Below are positions 62,901 to 64,000 of a stretch of 64,000 nt of DNA, piece after piece. The position numbers and the translations under genes are program-made. Position 1 is the stretch's first letter, and each line of letters opens with the position of its first letter. Source of the stretch: Gammaproteobacteria bacterium (GTDB lineage Bacteria > Pseudomonadota > Gammaproteobacteria > Pseudomonadales > Pseudohongiellaceae); NCBI GenBank assembly GCA_009692305.1, contig SHZK01000001.1:248001-312000 (forward strand). The letters run 5' to 3'. The notes under the pieces are model-generated. The model was given only the letters and a program-made list of their open reading frames with translations, searched no databases and was not told the origin of the DNA.

Positions 62901-64000
62901 ATGACAAGCTCGCAATCCACGCGCCATATCCGACTGATGGATACGACTCTGCGTGACGGTGAACAAACCCAGGGGGTATCTTTTTCTGTTAATGAAAAGG
63001 TAAATATTGCCCGGGCTTTGTTGCAGTCACTAAAGGTTGATCGCATTGAAGTGGCCTCTGCTTGCGTCTCTGCGGGTGAAAAAGAGGCCGTCGCAAAGAT
63101 CACAGCCTGGGCTGTCAAGGAAGGATTGCTTGATAGAGTCGAGGTGCTGGGGTTCGTCGATTACAAGCGCAGTGTTGACTGGATCGTCAGCGCAGGCGGC
63201 AAAGTCATCAATCTTTTATCCAAAGGCAGTGAGAAACACTGCCGCGAGCAATTGGGCAAAGATTTGCCAACGCACGTCGCTGACATCGAACGCACTGTTG
63301 AATATGCGAAAGAGCAGGGGCTCAAGGTCAACATGTATCTCGAAGACTGGTCAAACGGATTTCGGGACAGCAAGGATTACGTGTTCGGGCTGATCAATGA
63401 CACGCGCCATCTTGGCATTGGTCATTATCTGCTACCAGATACGCTCGGCTTGTTGTCTCCATATGAAGTGCATGCAGCTCTCACGGAGATGCTGCAGACT
63501 TTTCCGGATCTGGAATTCGATTTTCATCCGCATAACGATTACGGTCTGGCTACTGCAAATGTTATGGCCGCCGTGCAGGCCGGCATCAACAACGTGCACT
63601 GCACGGTAAATTGTCTTGGTGAACGCGCTGGCAATGCATCTCTGGCTGAAGTCGCGGTGGTATTAAAAGACAAGCTTGGTATGCAGTTATCTATCGATGA
63701 GTCACGCATTGCGGTCGTGAGTCGCATGGTCGAAAATTTTTCTGGCAAGTGGATCGCGGCCAATACACCGATCGTCGGTGCCGATGTGTTTACGCAGACT
63801 GCCGGCATTCATGCTGATGGTGACATGAAAGGGGATTTGTATGTAAGCAAGTTGTCCCCTGAACGCTTTGCCCGCAAGCGTGTGTATGCCCTCGGCAAAA
63901 TGAGCGGCAAGGCGTCGCTCATAAATAATCTGGATGAATTGGGTATAAGTTTGTCTGAAGAAGATCAGGCCAAGGTGTTGCAGCGCATCGTCAAATTGGG
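62901..64000 (+). CDS. 2-isopropylmalate-synthase-family enzyme (partial, 3' end outside window)
   Basis: ATG 62901 has AGGA seven bases before it. The 366 visible residues show the DRE-TIM barrel: RLMDTTLRDGEQTQGVSFS, the metal site DFHPHNDYGLA and HCTVNCLGERAGNASLAEV, and FTQTAGIHADGD. This is the alpha-isopropylmalate/homocitrate/citramalate synthase group that condenses acetyl-CoA with a 2-oxo acid. The sequence fits the LeuA-like subgroup more than homocitrate synthase, but the regulatory C-terminus is cut off, so product is not certain. Cytosolic, leucine or isoleucine pathway likely. Confidence 0.88.
   Translation, partial: MTSSQSTRHIRLMDTTLRDGEQTQGVSFSVNEKVNIARALLQSLKVDRIEVASACVSAGEKEAVAKITAWAVKEGLLDRVEVLGFVDYKRSVDWIVSAGGKVINLLSKGSEKHCREQLGKDLPTHVADIERTVEYAKEQGLKVNMYLEDWSNGFRDSKDYVFGLINDTRHLGIGHYLLPDTLGLLSPYEVHAALTEMLQTFPDLEFDFHPHNDYGLATANVMAAVQAGINNVHCTVNCLGERAGNASLAEVAVVLKDKLGMQLSIDESRIAVVSRMVENFSGKWIAANTPIVGADVFTQTAGIHADGDMKGDLYVSKLSPERFARKRVYALGKMSGKASLINNLDELGISLSEEDQAKVLQRIVKL

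Overview
The window is chromosomal DNA of a gammaproteobacterium, probably environmental. The evidence is conserved gene order: ribF-ileS-fkpB-ispH, and pepA-holC-valS divergent from lptF-lptG. Other supporting features are a three-gene pntAA-pntAB-pntB transhydrogenase, glnK-amtB, and an ECF sigma factor with a zinc-finger anti-sigma and a DUF4252 protein. The species cannot be named from sequence alone. No rRNA, tRNA, CRISPR array or intact transposase gene was seen.

Layout. 1-291: 3' end of a NUDIX hydrolase gene. 558-15317: one tightly packed plus-strand cluster of eight genes, namely a DUF4175 membrane protein with low-complexity tracts, a vWA/glutamine-amidotransferase-like membrane protein, a legumain/caspase-like protein without its catalytic Cys, a TPR protein with a zinc-metalloprotease motif, a DUF4159 protein, a MoxR AAA+ ATPase, a DUF58 protein and a BatA-like vWA membrane protein. 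A small TPR-like secreted protein follows. This is the best candidate for an undescribed envelope system: an AAA+ ATPase with vWA partners, a pseudo-protease and a probable protease, all predicted at or outside the inner membrane. 16398-20710: an RND efflux pump and its adaptor, facing an SDR gene across a regulatory region with a perfect palindrome. 21111-26204: SDR oxidoreductase, a methyltransferase-like/GNAT fusion, an acyl-CoA synthetase and a PEBP-family protein. 26308-29869: a repetitive beta-helix-like protein, a metallo-beta-lactamase-fold hydrolase and a serine beta-lactamase-like hydrolase.

30320-45430 is unusual because several genes carry lesions. A P-type cation ATPase has a poly-A frameshift and an in-frame TAA. 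A beta-CASP nuclease has a poly-A frameshift. A small lipoprotein-like gene has lost its N-terminus. The anti-sigma gene has an in-frame TAG. A formate-dehydrogenase-like gene has ATA where its start codon should be. Only the 3' end of an acyltransferase gene remains. Intact genes in between include glnK-amtB, an MFS transporter, a bile-acid-symporter-family protein, an alpha/beta hydrolase, the ECF sigma factor and DUF4252. Two regulatory elements stand out. One is a roughly 200-nt leader with a strong promoter and mutually exclusive hairpins ending in an intrinsic terminator just before the MFS gene. The other is a pair of identical TGTAAC-N16-CGTC ECF-type promoters, one before the sigma gene and one before the lipoprotein-like gene.

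45449-64000 is mostly housekeeping: ribF, ileS, fkpB, ispH (without lspA), a 60-bp perfect palindrome, valS, holC, pepA, a thioesterase, lptF, lptG, an RDD protein, the pnt genes, and the 5' part of a 2-isopropylmalate-synthase-family gene cut by the window end.
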